A DNA stretch of 64,000 nt from Terriglobia bacterium (GTDB taxonomy: Bacteria; Acidobacteriota; Terriglobia; Terriglobales; Acidobacteriaceae), in the NCBI GenBank assembly GCA_020073465.1, contig JAIQFC010000003.1:62001-126000 (forward strand), written 5' to 3'. How positions within the stretch are numbered: position 1 is the stretch's first letter; each line of letters starts with the position of its first letter. Made by a program: the position numbers and the translations under genes. The notes beneath the pieces are model-generated. The model was not told the DNA's origin. It ran no database searches and worked only from the letters and a program-made list of their open reading frames with translations. Shown in pieces: positions 50,336 to 60,371 of this stretch.

Positions 50336-52285
50336 TTATGGACTCACAGTGCTGATTGTACCGTTCACTGCGTCCTGGACCTGGATGCCATTATGTTCCA
50401 AAGTCGTCCCGGTAGCGCGATCCAGTTCGACTTTAGCTTTCTCATGGATAGTCATCGCGCTGAGGAGATCCAACTCAGCCAGAGAAAGATCGCGCTGGGC
50501 AGTGAGGGTCTGATAACTCGATCCCGCCCCCAATTCCTGTTCCTTACGTGTGATCTCGAACGTGCGCTGCGCCAGGTCCCGTGCCTTGCGGGCGGCCTCC
50601 ACTCTCGCACCGGTTTGTTCGAGTGCGTATTGCGCATTACGCACTTCGATGCGGACTTGCTTCTTCAGTTGCTCCCTGCGCAGTTCGGCCTGGCGATACT
50701 CAAGCTCGGAACGATATTGATCGGCCTTGGCGACACGATTCCGGATGGGGATGTTCAGGTTTAGGCCAATAAAGTAATCAGGGGAAGAATTGTTGAAAGT
50801 GTTTCCCAACGCTCCCGCGAAATCGACGGGCACGTTTGAAGTGCAGTTCTGACAGAGCGGATTCAGTGGACCCGCGAGCCCTGAGCCTCCGTAGAATCCT
50901 ACCAGCGAGAGTGATGGCAGCAAGGCATTGCGCGCCGCTTTACGGCTGATCTGGCGGTTCACCAGATCCACATCGGACTCGGCCAGTTCCGGACGATGGA
51001 GCAGGGCTTGGGCAATCAAATCCTGAATCGGGGAAGTGGTCTGGGTTTGTTCCGATTGCATGCGGTCTGTCGGAATGACCGGCATTGCTTCCAGAACCGG
51101 ATCGGACAAGTTCTTGGTGACTGCATTTTTCATCAGAGTTTCTTGCAGTTGGAGACTCGTGCGCGCGACTGTCAAGTCCTGGTCGCGCTTTGAAACTTCG
51201 GCTTCGGCGCGCATCACGTCCATCTCGGGAATGCTCTCCAGCTGCAACTGTTTCCTGGCATTCTCGAGGGTCTGTCGAGCGAATGAGGTAGCCTGCTCGT
51301 TGACCTGTGTCTGCTCGTAGGCGCTGACCAGATCCCAATAGATGTTTTCGATCTGGGTGACCGTGGCGATGACCTGGTCTTTGAAGGCGATGTCGGAAAT
51401 CTTCTTGTTGTTGCGCGCGATGCGCAGATAACGCAGATTAGGCCCGAAGCCGAATCCCGCCAGCAATTCCTGCTGAATCGAAAAACGAAACATCGAGCTT
51501 GTGGCCGGAGACAGGAAAAGAAACGGGCTGTTCGTCGACTGGCGGTTGTTGTTGAACTGGAAAGAGATGCTGGTGCCCGTCGGAAACGCTTGCACGTACC
51601 CAAATGTAGCCTGGCCGATATTCAACTGGAGCGAAGGCACACCGTAAATCTGCAGGTTGGCGAGTGGAGTGGTTTGGTGTTCAGCTCCGACGGAAGCGGT
51701 GATTGCCGGATCATACGACGACACGGCAGTCCCGGTTCCGAGGGTGGACTGAACCAATCCTGAAGCGCCTGCACCTGCGCCGCCGGCGCCGCTCGATGTC
51801 CCGCCGGCGCCCGCCCCCGGAGCCCCCGTGCCAAAGCCTCCTACGCCCCCACCCGGAGTTCCCTGGACAACTCCGGTGTTCACGCCGCGGAAGAATCCGC
51901 CAGCCTGGGTGCGCAGGATGTCGGTGTCGGCAATGGGAAGGTTGTAGCGAGCAATGGCCAAGTCGAGATTATTCTCCAGAGCAAGGTCGATCGCATCTTT
52001 CAGTGAGAGATAGAGCTTGCCGTCGCGGATGAGTTGCGCAATTCGAGTCGAGTTCGCAAGTTCGGGCTCCGGAACCGAATCGGGCGAGTAGGCCTTGATC
52101 GGGTTGTGAGATTTTGGCATCTCGAACCGAAGAGGAGAAGCGCTCTGCGGCGACGTGGTTGAGCCCTTCGTCTGGGACGGCGACGAAGGTGCTGCATCCT
52201 GCGCCCACAGGCTGCTGGCCAACATCCCGTACACACACATGATGGCAATTCCCCGTTGCAAGAAAGCCGGACCCTGGAACCTCAC
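50336..52285 (-). CDS. TolC-family outer membrane efflux protein
   Basis: Outer-membrane channel subunit for export. The 649-aa precursor has a signal peptide (GIAIMCVYGMLASSLWAQ). Two OEP repeats follow, the first around LSLKDAIDLALENNLDLAIARYNLP. The helical parts include QVNEQATSFARQTLENARKQLQLESIPEMDVMRAEAEVS and EQTGARVEAARKARDLAQRTFEIT. A glycine/alanine-rich insert of about 55 residues near 140-195 makes it longer than usual TolC proteins. It overlaps the ABC ATPase gene by four bases. Confidence 0.93.
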   Translation of the reverse strand: MRFQGPAFLQRGIAIMCVYGMLASSLWAQDAAPSSPSQTKGSTTSPQSASPLRFEMPKSHNPIKAYSPDSVPEPELANSTRIAQLIRDGKLYLSLKDAIDLALENNLDLAIARYNLPIADTDILRTQAGGFFRGVNTGVVQGTPGGGVGGFGTGAPGAGAGGTSSGAGGAGAGASGLVQSTLGTGTAVSSYDPAITASVGAEHQTTPLANLQIYGVPSLQLNIGQATFGYVQAFPTGTSISFQFNNNRQSTNSPFLFLSPATSSMFRFSIQQELLAGFGFGPNLRYLRIARNNKKISDIAFKDQVIATVTQIENIYWDLVSAYEQTQVNEQATSFARQTLENARKQLQLESIPEMDVMRAEAEVSKRDQDLTVARTSLQLQETLMKNAVTKNLSDPVLEAMPVIPTDRMQSEQTQTTSPIQDLIAQALLHRPELAESDVDLVNRQISRKAARNALLPSLSLVGFYGGSGLAGPLNPLCQNCTSNVPVDFAGALGNTFNNSSPDYFIGLNLNIPIRNRVAKADQYRSELEYRQAELRREQLKKQVRIEVRNAQYALEQTGARVEAARKARDLAQRTFEITRKEQELGAGSSYQTLTAQRDLSLAELDLLSAMTIHEKAKVELDRATGTTLEHNGIQVQDAVNGTISTVSP

Positions 52286-52992
52286 GATGCGCTAACCTCC
52301 GTCGGCTGAGTAAGTGCCGGATTGGCGGTGTCGCCCACCAGCCATCCGTCCCGCAGTTGAATGGTGCGGCTTCCGTAAGCCGCGTTCGCTTCCGAGTGTG
52401 TGACTTGCACGATGGTTGTGCCTTGCTGGTTCAGATCACGGAAGAGTTCCATGATCTCCTTGGCCTGTCCGGAATGCAGATTGCCGGTTGGTTCATCGGC
52501 GAGCAGAAGCGGCGGCTTATGAATGACGGCGCGTGCGATTCCCACCAGTTGCTGCTGGCCACCGGAAAGCTGGCTGGGATACAGCCCCTTCTTGGCCACG
52601 ATCTGAAAGCGGTCCAGAGCATCGGCGACCAGGCTCTGCCGCTGGTGACGTGGGATGTCCTTATACGAAAGCGGGAGATCGATGTTTTCCTCGACCGTGA
52701 GATCGTCGAGCAGGTGGTAGCTCTGGAAGACCATACCGATATTCCGCTTGGCCAGTTCACTTCGTTGCTTGCGCTTCAGGTCGTGGACGGTTTGCTCGCG
52801 GAACCAGTACTCGCCCTTCCATTGGTCGTCGAGCAGGGCCAGCACGTTCAGAAGAGAAGATTTTCCCGCTCCGGAGGGCCCCATCACGGTGATGAATTCC
52901 CCCTGCTGAATGTCGAGGTTTACGCGGCGCAACACCCAGGTGAATCCGGCGCCGGTCTTGTAGTTGCGTTCGATGTTTTTCAGTTGGATCAT
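52282..52992 (-). CDS. ABC transporter ATP-binding protein, MacB/LolD type
   Basis: A 236-aa cytoplasmic ATPase. Walker A is GPSGAGKSSLLNVL at about 38, the Q-loop is NIGMVFQSYHLLDDLTVEEN, the signature is LSGGQQQLVGIARA, Walker B is LLLADEPTGNLHSGQ and the H-loop is VTHSEANAAYGSRTI. The LolD/MacB subfamily pairs with FtsX-type permeases, which fits the five ADOP genes upstream. It is the only ATPase gene among them in the window. It lies 28 bases after the nearest permease gene. Confidence 0.95.
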   Translation of the reverse strand: MIQLKNIERNYKTGAGFTWVLRRVNLDIQQGEFITVMGPSGAGKSSLLNVLALLDDQWKGEYWFREQTVHDLKRKQRSELAKRNIGMVFQSYHLLDDLTVEENIDLPLSYKDIPRHQRQSLVADALDRFQIVAKKGLYPSQLSGGQQQLVGIARAVIHKPPLLLADEPTGNLHSGQAKEIMELFRDLNQQGTTIVQVTHSEANAAYGSRTIQLRDGWLVGDTANPALTQPTEVSAS

Positions 52993-53020
52993 AGAGTTGT
53001 CGATTCAATCTCCAAAGCTT

Positions 53021-55441
53021 CTAGAGGTAACGCAGGGCCACCATGGGATCGACCTTCGCCGCGCGCCGCGCGGGGATATAGCTCGCGGCCACTCCAACCA
53101 GCACGAACAGTATTGGAATACCAACAAAGGTGACCGGGTCGGTGGCACTGACCTGGAATAGCAAGTCTTTCAACACGCGAGTCAGGGCGAATGCACCGCA
53201 GATCCCAAGTGAGACGCCGGCCAGCGCAAGGCCGACGACCTGCCCTGCCACTAGCACAAGAATGTCGCTTCTTTGCGCGCCCAAGGCCCGACGAATTCCT
53301 ATTTCCTTCGTCCGTTGTACGACTGAATAGGAGATGACACCGTAAAGTCCAACTACGGAGAGGAGTGCAGCGGCCCCGGCAAACATTCCCAGCAGCGTCA
53401 TCATGAGTCGAAGCTGCCCCTCGGAGGCTTCCACTAATTCGTCCATGGAAGCGACCGCCGAAACTGGCTGGTCGCGATCAATCGCCAGTACCTGGCCGCG
53501 AACCGCGTTGGCAAACGACAGCGGATTGCCGTCCGTTCGCACGGCCAGCATTGCAGACAGGGGGGGCCTTTGGGAGCAGGGAAAGTACACTTCCGGCTTC
53601 GGATTATCGTCTCTGCCCGATTGACGCACGTTCGGCGCTATACCGACGATCTCTATCGATTGAGGATCAGTACCGACAAGGACGTGCTGCCCGATGGGGC
53701 CGGGCCCCTCCGGGTACTGCGGCCAAAACAGCCGCACCAGGTTTTCATTGACGATCGCAACCGGAACGGACTGCGCGTTATCGTGCGCGGTGAACTCCCT
53801 GCCTCGCTTCAGCCCGATAGCCAGCGTGCGGAAATATCCTGGCGAGATGTTCTGGAGCATCCCGATGGCCCGCTCGTTCAGCTTTACGGGCGGTGTCCCC
53901 GCCAACTGCACAGGAGATCCTACCCAGGCATCGGTCATCGGAAGGTTCAGCGTGACCGCCGCGCTACGGACGCCGGGCAACGACTCTGCGTGCTCTACCA
54001 GTTCCTCATAAAACATTGCCTTCTTCTTGTCCGTGTCATAGCGCGTGGGAGACAAGGCAATGTTCATGGTCAGAAGGTGGGAGGTCTGGAATCCTGGATC
54101 GACCCGGTACACACGAGCCAGGCTCTCGATCAGGAGTGTGGCGCCAATCAGAAGGACGATCGAAAGTGCGACCTGCCCGACCACCAACGGCCCTCGCGGG
54201 CCAAAACGCAGCCGTGGTGTTGAGCCAGCCGCCTCTCCGCTTCCCCTCAGCGCGGCGGCGAGATCCGGTCTGGAGGCAACCAGCGAAGGAACCAGCCCGA
54301 ACAGGACGCCCGTGACGAGCGAGAGCGCCACGGCGAATCCGAGGACCATGCCGTCCATCTGGATTTCTCCAGCCCGCGGCAAATCGACGAAAGTCATCCT
54401 TCTTATGGCGCTCAAACTCCATGCAGCCAGCCCTATGCCCAACCCGCCGCCGACCGTGGCCAGCAAGACGCTCTCGGCGAGTAGCTGCGAGATAATCCGT
54501 CCGCGCCCGGCCCCAATCGCCGCGCGCACAGCAAACTCTCGGGAACGGGAAGTCGCGCGCGCCAGCAGCAGGCTGGCCAGGTTTGCGCACACAATCAGCA
54601 GCACAAACCCGACGGCGCCGAACAACATCCACAATTCTGAACGCACGTCAGAAACCAGCTGGTCTTTGAAGGGCCGCACAGCTTCGGGTGAGTCTGGCTT
54701 GGCGTCCAGCATGCCCGGATGAGCGGCGGCGTATTGACGATTCAGCACGGCCAGCTCGGCCGTTGCTTGGTGAAGCTGCAGACCGGGTTTCAATCGGCCA
54801 AACACGCTCAAGATTGGACTGAGAGGCCTGCCTTGAGGTGGGACCGCCGACCACTCCGACGGCCTCGTGACCCACACTTCCGACCCTGCCAGCGGGAATT
54901 GGAATCCCGCCGGCAGCACGCCAACGATTCCGTATGGCATCCCTGCCAGCGTTACCGTCTTGCCGACGATTGAACGATCTGCGCCGAACCGGCGCTGCCA
55001 CAATTCCGCACTGATCATCGCCACTGCCGGCGCCCCGGGCTTGTCTTCCTCCGGGAGGAAACTGCGTCCCAGCAATGGACTGACGGCTAGGATATGGAGA
55101 AAATTGGCTGACACGCGCGCGCCCTTCAACATTTCCGGCTCCGTTACACCGGAGAGCGTCATGTTCTCAAAGCCGACAGCGAAATCCCCAAGCTCCGTAT
55201 AGGACCGGCTGGCCGCCATCAACTCCTCGAACCGCACCGGCGTAGCCCCCTCGGTGACCAACACCACGCGGTCGGGTTCGCGGTATCCGAGCGGCTTGAG
55301 CAAGACTGCGTGGACGACGGAGAAGATCGCGGTATTGGCGCCGATGCCCAAGGTGAGCGTGAGCAAGGCAACCGTGGTGAATCCTGGGTTCTTGCGCAAC
55401 TGCCGCAGAGCGTAGCGAAGGTCTTGGATCAGTTTGTCCAT
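53021..55441 (-). CDS. ADOP-family MacB/FtsX permease 1
   Basis: An 806-aa permease with the ADOP plan. A cytoplasmic start ([19 protein letters not shown]) leads to a first membrane helix and a MacB-type periplasmic domain to about 260. An FtsX helix block follows (SRSREFAVRAAIGAGRGRII at its edge). A second periplasmic domain and a second FtsX block come next (VVQRTKEIGIRRALGAQRSDI), and the end reads [11 protein letters not shown]. It is the permease adjacent to the ABC ATPase and the best candidate for direct pairing. The next gene upstream ends nine bases away. Confidence 0.92.
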   Translation of the reverse strand: MDKLIQDLRYALRQLRKNPGFTTVALLTLTLGIGANTAIFSVVHAVLLKPLGYREPDRVVLVTEGATPVRFEELMAASRSYTELGDFAVGFENMTLSGVTEPEMLKGARVSANFLHILAVSPLLGRSFLPEEDKPGAPAVAMISAELWQRRFGADRSIVGKTVTLAGMPYGIVGVLPAGFQFPLAGSEVWVTRPSEWSAVPPQGRPLSPILSVFGRLKPGLQLHQATAELAVLNRQYAAAHPGMLDAKPDSPEAVRPFKDQLVSDVRSELWMLFGAVGFVLLIVCANLASLLLARATSRSREFAVRAAIGAGRGRIISQLLAESVLLATVGGGLGIGLAAWSLSAIRRMTFVDLPRAGEIQMDGMVLGFAVALSLVTGVLFGLVPSLVASRPDLAAALRGSGEAAGSTPRLRFGPRGPLVVGQVALSIVLLIGATLLIESLARVYRVDPGFQTSHLLTMNIALSPTRYDTDKKKAMFYEELVEHAESLPGVRSAAVTLNLPMTDAWVGSPVQLAGTPPVKLNERAIGMLQNISPGYFRTLAIGLKRGREFTAHDNAQSVPVAIVNENLVRLFWPQYPEGPGPIGQHVLVGTDPQSIEIVGIAPNVRQSGRDDNPKPEVYFPCSQRPPLSAMLAVRTDGNPLSFANAVRGQVLAIDRDQPVSAVASMDELVEASEGQLRLMMTLLGMFAGAAALLSVVGLYGVISYSVVQRTKEIGIRRALGAQRSDILVLVAGQVVGLALAGVSLGICGAFALTRVLKDLLFQVSATDPVTFVGIPILFVLVGVAASYIPARRAAKVDPMVALRYL

Positions 55442-55450
55442 ATTGTTCTC

Positions 55451-57907
55451 TTACTCGTACCGCAGTGCCACTATGGGATCGACCTTGGCCGCACGGCGGC
55501 CTGGAAAATAGCTGGCCAGCAATGCCACCATGGCAAGGATTGCCGGCACGGCCACGAAAGTTAGCGGATCAGTGGGTTGGACGTCGAACAGCAACAGGAG
55601 CCGGGCCTCGAACGGCAAGCGGGACACGAAATGTGCCATGCCCCATGCGCCTGCCAGGCCGATTGCTACGCCTACCGTCGCCAGAACCAGGCCCTGTTTC
55701 ACTACCAGATTCACGACAGTTCGACGGTCCGCGCCCAGAGCCATGCGGATGCCGAGTTCGTGGGTTCGCTGGGTCACGGCATATGAGATCACGCTGTAGA
55801 TTCCGACCGCAGCCAACACCAGCGCCAGTGTGGCGAATGACCCCAGCAGCCACATGACCGTCTGCCCCTGACGCACGGGGCCTGCGACAATCTCCTTCAT
55901 CGTGCTGACGTCCGAAACTGGCACGTCTTCGTCTAAAGCCGCGACTTCACGGCGGATGGTGGGGACGATTGCAGTGGGACTGGACGCGGTGCGCACCATG
56001 ATGTGGCGGGGCCATAGAAGCCACGGACCCTGCGTATAGGGAACGTACAGCTCCGGAACAAACGGAGCATATTGACCTTCGCTCCGAACGTTTCCTGCCA
56101 CGCCGACGACCGAGAGCCAAGGTAGTCCCTTGTCGTTTGCATCAGAACTGACCTTGAGCCGCTTCCCAATCGGATCCTGTCCGGGCCAGTGCTTGCGCGC
56201 CAGCGACTCACTAACGATAACTACCGGCTCGGTAGTGGGTGTATCGTGGTCAGAAAAGGGGCGGCCGAGGCGCAACGGAATTCCCATGGTGCGGAAGTAA
56301 TGGGGTCCAATCACCACGTAGTTTGCATCGGGGACCTCGCCGGCCGGAGGGTTGGGATGGTCGGCGGTCACAAAGTTCCAGCCCGCCCAGCCATACATCG
56401 GCACTCCTCGAGACACACTCGCGGACTCGACTCCGGGCAGGGCCTCGATGCGGGCCAGCAATTGCTGAAAGAACTCAGCCTGGCGGCGTTGATCCTCATA
56501 CTGCGGGCCTTCAAGCGGTACCTTCAGGGTGAGAACGTTATCGGGACTAAGACCGATGTCGACTCGGTGAAGATGCAGCAGAGTCTTAACCATCAAGCCG
56601 GCTCCGACCAGGAGAGCTAGAGCCAACCCGAATTCGGAGATGACGAGCGCATCCCGCAGCCGACGTCCTTTAGCACTCGTGCTCGAACTCCTGCCACTCT
56701 CTTTCAACGATTCGTTCACATTTGGTCTGGACGCACCAAGAGCGGGTGCCAATCCGAAGACTATTCCCGTACCCAACGCCACCACGACCGTGAAAAGAAG
56801 CACGTAGCCATCGATGGCAGCGCCTTCAAGTCTCGGAGTCTCTGGAGGAGACAGCCTCACCAGAATTTCCGATCCCCAGCCTGCAATCACGAGACCCAGT
56901 GCGGCACCGATCATCGAAAGCAGCGTGCTCTCGACCAGGAACTGCCGGATAATCTGGCCGCGACTTGCGCCCAGTGCGGCGCGAATCGCAGTTTCCTTTT
57001 CGCGTCCCGTTGCCCGGACCAGCATCAGGTTTGCGACATTGGCACACGCAATCAACAACACCAGGGCCACCGCTCCGAGCAAGACCAGAAGAGCCGGACG
57101 CGTGTACTTCACAACCTGGTCATGCAGTCCCACCAGGGCCACGCCCCAACCTTTGGACTCGGGATACTGTTGCTCGATCCGGCTTGCGATCGTGTCCATT
57201 TCGGTCTGCGCCTGGACCAGAGTCACATCCGGTTTGAGCCGCGCGATGGCGTGGTAGTCATGCCATTCGCGACCTTCGGGCTGAAGATTCAGTCCCGCTA
57301 TCCAGACTCGTGAGTGCGGGGCAAATGAGGCCGAATAATCGTCGGTGAAGCTTGCAGGCAGGATACCCACCACCGTGTGAGCTTCTCCGTTGAGTGAAAT
57401 CGGTTTCCCGACGAGTGCAGGATCGCCTCCGTAGTGCTCCTGCCAAAGCCCATAGCTTACAATGGCTACGGCACTGCCCCGCTTCTCCTCTTCCGGAAGA
57501 AACAATCGGCCGCGCACAGGTTGCACCCCCAGAACTGAAAAGAGGTTGCTGGTCACGCGTTCACCGGCAATCTCTTCGGGCTTGCTGCCTCCACTCAGGT
57601 TGAAGAAGTTCGACTCGAATGCCGCCATGTCGGCGAATACATGGTTCTGCTTCTTCCAGTCGAGAAAGTTCTCGGCCGAGACAATGTTTTCAAACCAGCC
57701 ACGATGGGGGTTCTGCTCCCACACCATCACCAGTCGGTCAGCCTCTTCATACGGCAGCGGCCTCAGCAGAACCGCATTGACCATGCTGAAAATGGCCGTG
57801 TTGGCCCCGATCCCCAAGGCCAGCATCAACACGGCAACCACCGTGAAGCCCGGGCTCTTGCGCAACTGGCGCAGCGCGTAGCGAACGTCCTGAAACAGTC
57901 CATTCAT
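55451..57907 (-). CDS. ADOP-family MacB/FtsX permease 2
   Basis: An 818-aa permease, start [21 protein letters not shown] at 57907 after GGAGC; the track's 15 extra residues come from the previous gene's end. It has the duplicated MacB periplasmic/FtsX layout: first helix [20 protein letters not shown], the block GREKETAIRAALGASRGQI, then TQRTHELGIRMALGADRRTV, ending KVDPIVALRYE. Sequence is clearly paralogous to its neighbours, most conserved at both ends and least in the periplasmic domains. Confidence 0.92.
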   Translation of the reverse strand: MNGLFQDVRYALRQLRKSPGFTVVAVLMLALGIGANTAIFSMVNAVLLRPLPYEEADRLVMVWEQNPHRGWFENIVSAENFLDWKKQNHVFADMAAFESNFFNLSGGSKPEEIAGERVTSNLFSVLGVQPVRGRLFLPEEEKRGSAVAIVSYGLWQEHYGGDPALVGKPISLNGEAHTVVGILPASFTDDYSASFAPHSRVWIAGLNLQPEGREWHDYHAIARLKPDVTLVQAQTEMDTIASRIEQQYPESKGWGVALVGLHDQVVKYTRPALLVLLGAVALVLLIACANVANLMLVRATGREKETAIRAALGASRGQIIRQFLVESTLLSMIGAALGLVIAGWGSEILVRLSPPETPRLEGAAIDGYVLLFTVVVALGTGIVFGLAPALGASRPNVNESLKESGRSSSTSAKGRRLRDALVISEFGLALALLVGAGLMVKTLLHLHRVDIGLSPDNVLTLKVPLEGPQYEDQRRQAEFFQQLLARIEALPGVESASVSRGVPMYGWAGWNFVTADHPNPPAGEVPDANYVVIGPHYFRTMGIPLRLGRPFSDHDTPTTEPVVIVSESLARKHWPGQDPIGKRLKVSSDANDKGLPWLSVVGVAGNVRSEGQYAPFVPELYVPYTQGPWLLWPRHIMVRTASSPTAIVPTIRREVAALDEDVPVSDVSTMKEIVAGPVRQGQTVMWLLGSFATLALVLAAVGIYSVISYAVTQRTHELGIRMALGADRRTVVNLVVKQGLVLATVGVAIGLAGAWGMAHFVSRLPFEARLLLLFDVQPTDPLTFVAVPAILAMVALLASYFPGRRAAKVDPIVALRYE

Positions 57908-57917
57908 TAACAAGCTC

Positions 57918-60356
57918 CTACTCGTAGCGCAACGCCACCATGGGATCGACACGGGTGGCGCGAAACGCTGGAATGTATGCCGCCAAGAGCCCTGCCAGTG
58001 CCACTGCGATACAGACCTGAATCAGCACCGCCGGGTTCCGCGATCCGGTGCCATACAGCATGCTTTCAAGCACCGAGCTGGAAGCCAGCGCCGCGGAGGT
58101 GCCAAGCGCAATCCCGATTGCGAGCAGGGTCGCGGCATCCCGCAATACCATTTTCAGCACCGCGCTGCGTTGCGCCCCCAATGCCATCCGGACGCCGATT
58201 TCACGCGTACGCCGCGAAACCGAGTACGTCATCACGCCGTACAAGCCAACAATCGTTAGAACGATGGCAAGTCCGGCGAAGGTACTCAGCAGGACTGTGG
58301 CAAACCGCGGCTGTGAAAGCCCGCTGAACATCAGCTCGCTCATGGTGCGAACCTGGGTGACGGGAATATCTTTGTCCATCGCCGAGACGATCTGTTGGAC
58401 GCTCGCTTCGAGACTCGGCGGGGCGAGCGATGTTCGGACCACCGAATACAGGCAGCACCAGCCCGGCAGTTGGCCGGCGGGCAGATACATGGCGGGGCGC
58501 ATTTCGCGCTGTGTCGCCCCAAGCCTGATGTCACCGACCACTCCTACGATTTCACGCCACGGCGGCCCGCCCTGGGCCCCACCGCCAGCACCCGGCTTCA
58601 GCTTTTTGCCCAGCACCTCCTCACCAGGAAAGAACTTCTGCGCAAATGCCTGATTGACGATCATTACTTGCAGAGACTTCATGTCGTCCCGCTCAGAAAA
58701 GTCGCGCCCTTCGAGCAACGGAACCTGCATGGCCCTGAAATACTGCGGAGTGATTGGGCTCAAGTCCGCGCTGGGCTGCTGTCCCTCGGGAACAGGGTGC
58801 TCCGGATCTTCGAAGCTGATCACGGCGGCGTCGCTCGTCATGGGCAGAATCATGACGCCGCCGGCCGATTGCACACCCGGCAGGGTGCGGAGCTTGTCGA
58901 AATACTCACGGTAGAACTGGGGGCGGCTGTCTTTGTAGTGCGCGTCCGGCATTTCGAAGTACAGCGTCGTGAGGTGGTCCGGACTGAATCCTTCATGGGT
59001 ATGCAACAGGTTCGCAAAGCTGGTGATGAGCAGGCCGGCTCCCACAGTGAGCACCAGGCCGAGCGCCACCTGCCCCACAACCAACGAAGCACGTAGCCAG
59101 TCGCGCCCAACGATCTCGCTTCGCCCACCCTCCTTCAGAGTAGAGACAAGGTCGGTTCGTGAAGCCGCAATTGCAGGAACGATCCCAAAGAAAATTCCCG
59201 CAGCAAACGACACCCCAATTGCGAACGACAGCACCCGGAGATCTACGCCTGCATTCGTTGCCCGCGGAACACTGTCGCCGATGAGGGAGAGAATCGCCGG
59301 CGTGCACACGTAGGCCAGGCCGCATCCGGCCAGCCCTCCCAATGCACTCAGGGCAAGGCTCTCCGCCAGCAACTGGCGTACGATGCGCTTCCTACCCGCA
59401 CCCAGGGCCGACCTCACCGCGATCTCACGCTGCCGCTCGCGCATGCGGGCCAGCAACAAGTTTGCGATGTTGCCGCAGGCAATCAGCAGCACCAGTGCTA
59501 CTGCGCCCAGTACCACCAGGAGCGCGGTTCGCGTATCACCGATCAACGCCGCGATTTCTGTTTCTACTCTGGCCGAGTCATGGCTCGTGTTCGTGGTCGG
59601 GTACTGTTTTGCCAGATTGACGGCTATGGTGCGCAAGTCCTGGTCCGCCTGTGAAACCGTAACGCCCGGCCTCAACCGTCCAAAGGCATTCAGGAAATGG
59701 GAACCGCGGTTGCTGGTGTTCGGCTTGGGATCGGCCGGATCATCGTCAACGGCGAGCGTGGTCCAAACACTGTTCCGGGAACTGGTCACCGGGAAACGGA
59801 AAGAAGACGGCATGACGCCGACCACGGTGTAGAGATCTCCACTCAGGCGAATGGCACGGCCGACGATTGCCGGGTCCGCACCGAATTGGGTCGTCCATAG
59901 GGCGTGGCTGATCAAGATGACGCGGGTGCCCACTTTTTCCTCGTCGGGAGTGAAGCCTCGGCCGAGTTCCGGGCGGATGCCGAGTGCCGGCAGCAGGTCC
60001 CAGGAGACGACCTCGGCATCCAGCTGCACCGGCCGTTCCAAGCCAGTCAGAGTGAACAACGTGTCGTGATACGAAACCAGGTGTTCGAGCGTGTGATTTT
60101 GTGAGCGCCAGTCAAAGAAGTCGGGATAGCAAATCGCACTTGGCTGCGGATTGTGAGTGTTGACCGACTGCGCTTCAATCAGCCGCTCCGGCTGATAGTA
60201 GGGCAACGGACGCAGCATCACTGCATCGACCACGCTGAACACCGCTGTGTTGGCGCCGATCCCCAGCGCCAGCGTCAGCGCGGCAACAGTCGTAAAGCCA
60301 GGGCTCTTACGGAGCTGGCGCAAAGCGTAGCGAAAATCCTGCAGCAAGCCGTTCAT
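57918..60356 (-). CDS. ADOP-family MacB/FtsX permease 3
   Basis: An 812-aa permease, start [21 protein letters not shown] after a strong GAGGAGGG. The first helix is [22 protein letters not shown]. The FtsX blocks are [22 protein letters not shown] and [20 protein letters not shown], and the end is [11 protein letters not shown]. Two large periplasmic domains lie between. It lies ten bases upstream of permease 2 and 15 bases after permease 4, so it is probably in the same transcript. Confidence 0.92.
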   Translation of the reverse strand: MNGLLQDFRYALRQLRKSPGFTTVAALTLALGIGANTAVFSVVDAVMLRPLPYYQPERLIEAQSVNTHNPQPSAICYPDFFDWRSQNHTLEHLVSYHDTLFTLTGLERPVQLDAEVVSWDLLPALGIRPELGRGFTPDEEKVGTRVILISHALWTTQFGADPAIVGRAIRLSGDLYTVVGVMPSSFRFPVTSSRNSVWTTLAVDDDPADPKPNTSNRGSHFLNAFGRLRPGVTVSQADQDLRTIAVNLAKQYPTTNTSHDSARVETEIAALIGDTRTALLVVLGAVALVLLIACGNIANLLLARMRERQREIAVRSALGAGRKRIVRQLLAESLALSALGGLAGCGLAYVCTPAILSLIGDSVPRATNAGVDLRVLSFAIGVSFAAGIFFGIVPAIAASRTDLVSTLKEGGRSEIVGRDWLRASLVVGQVALGLVLTVGAGLLITSFANLLHTHEGFSPDHLTTLYFEMPDAHYKDSRPQFYREYFDKLRTLPGVQSAGGVMILPMTSDAAVISFEDPEHPVPEGQQPSADLSPITPQYFRAMQVPLLEGRDFSERDDMKSLQVMIVNQAFAQKFFPGEEVLGKKLKPGAGGGAQGGPPWREIVGVVGDIRLGATQREMRPAMYLPAGQLPGWCCLYSVVRTSLAPPSLEASVQQIVSAMDKDIPVTQVRTMSELMFSGLSQPRFATVLLSTFAGLAIVLTIVGLYGVMTYSVSRRTREIGVRMALGAQRSAVLKMVLRDAATLLAIGIALGTSAALASSSVLESMLYGTGSRNPAVLIQVCIAVALAGLLAAYIPAFRATRVDPMVALRYE

Positions 60357-60371
60357 CGGTTCATACCCTCC

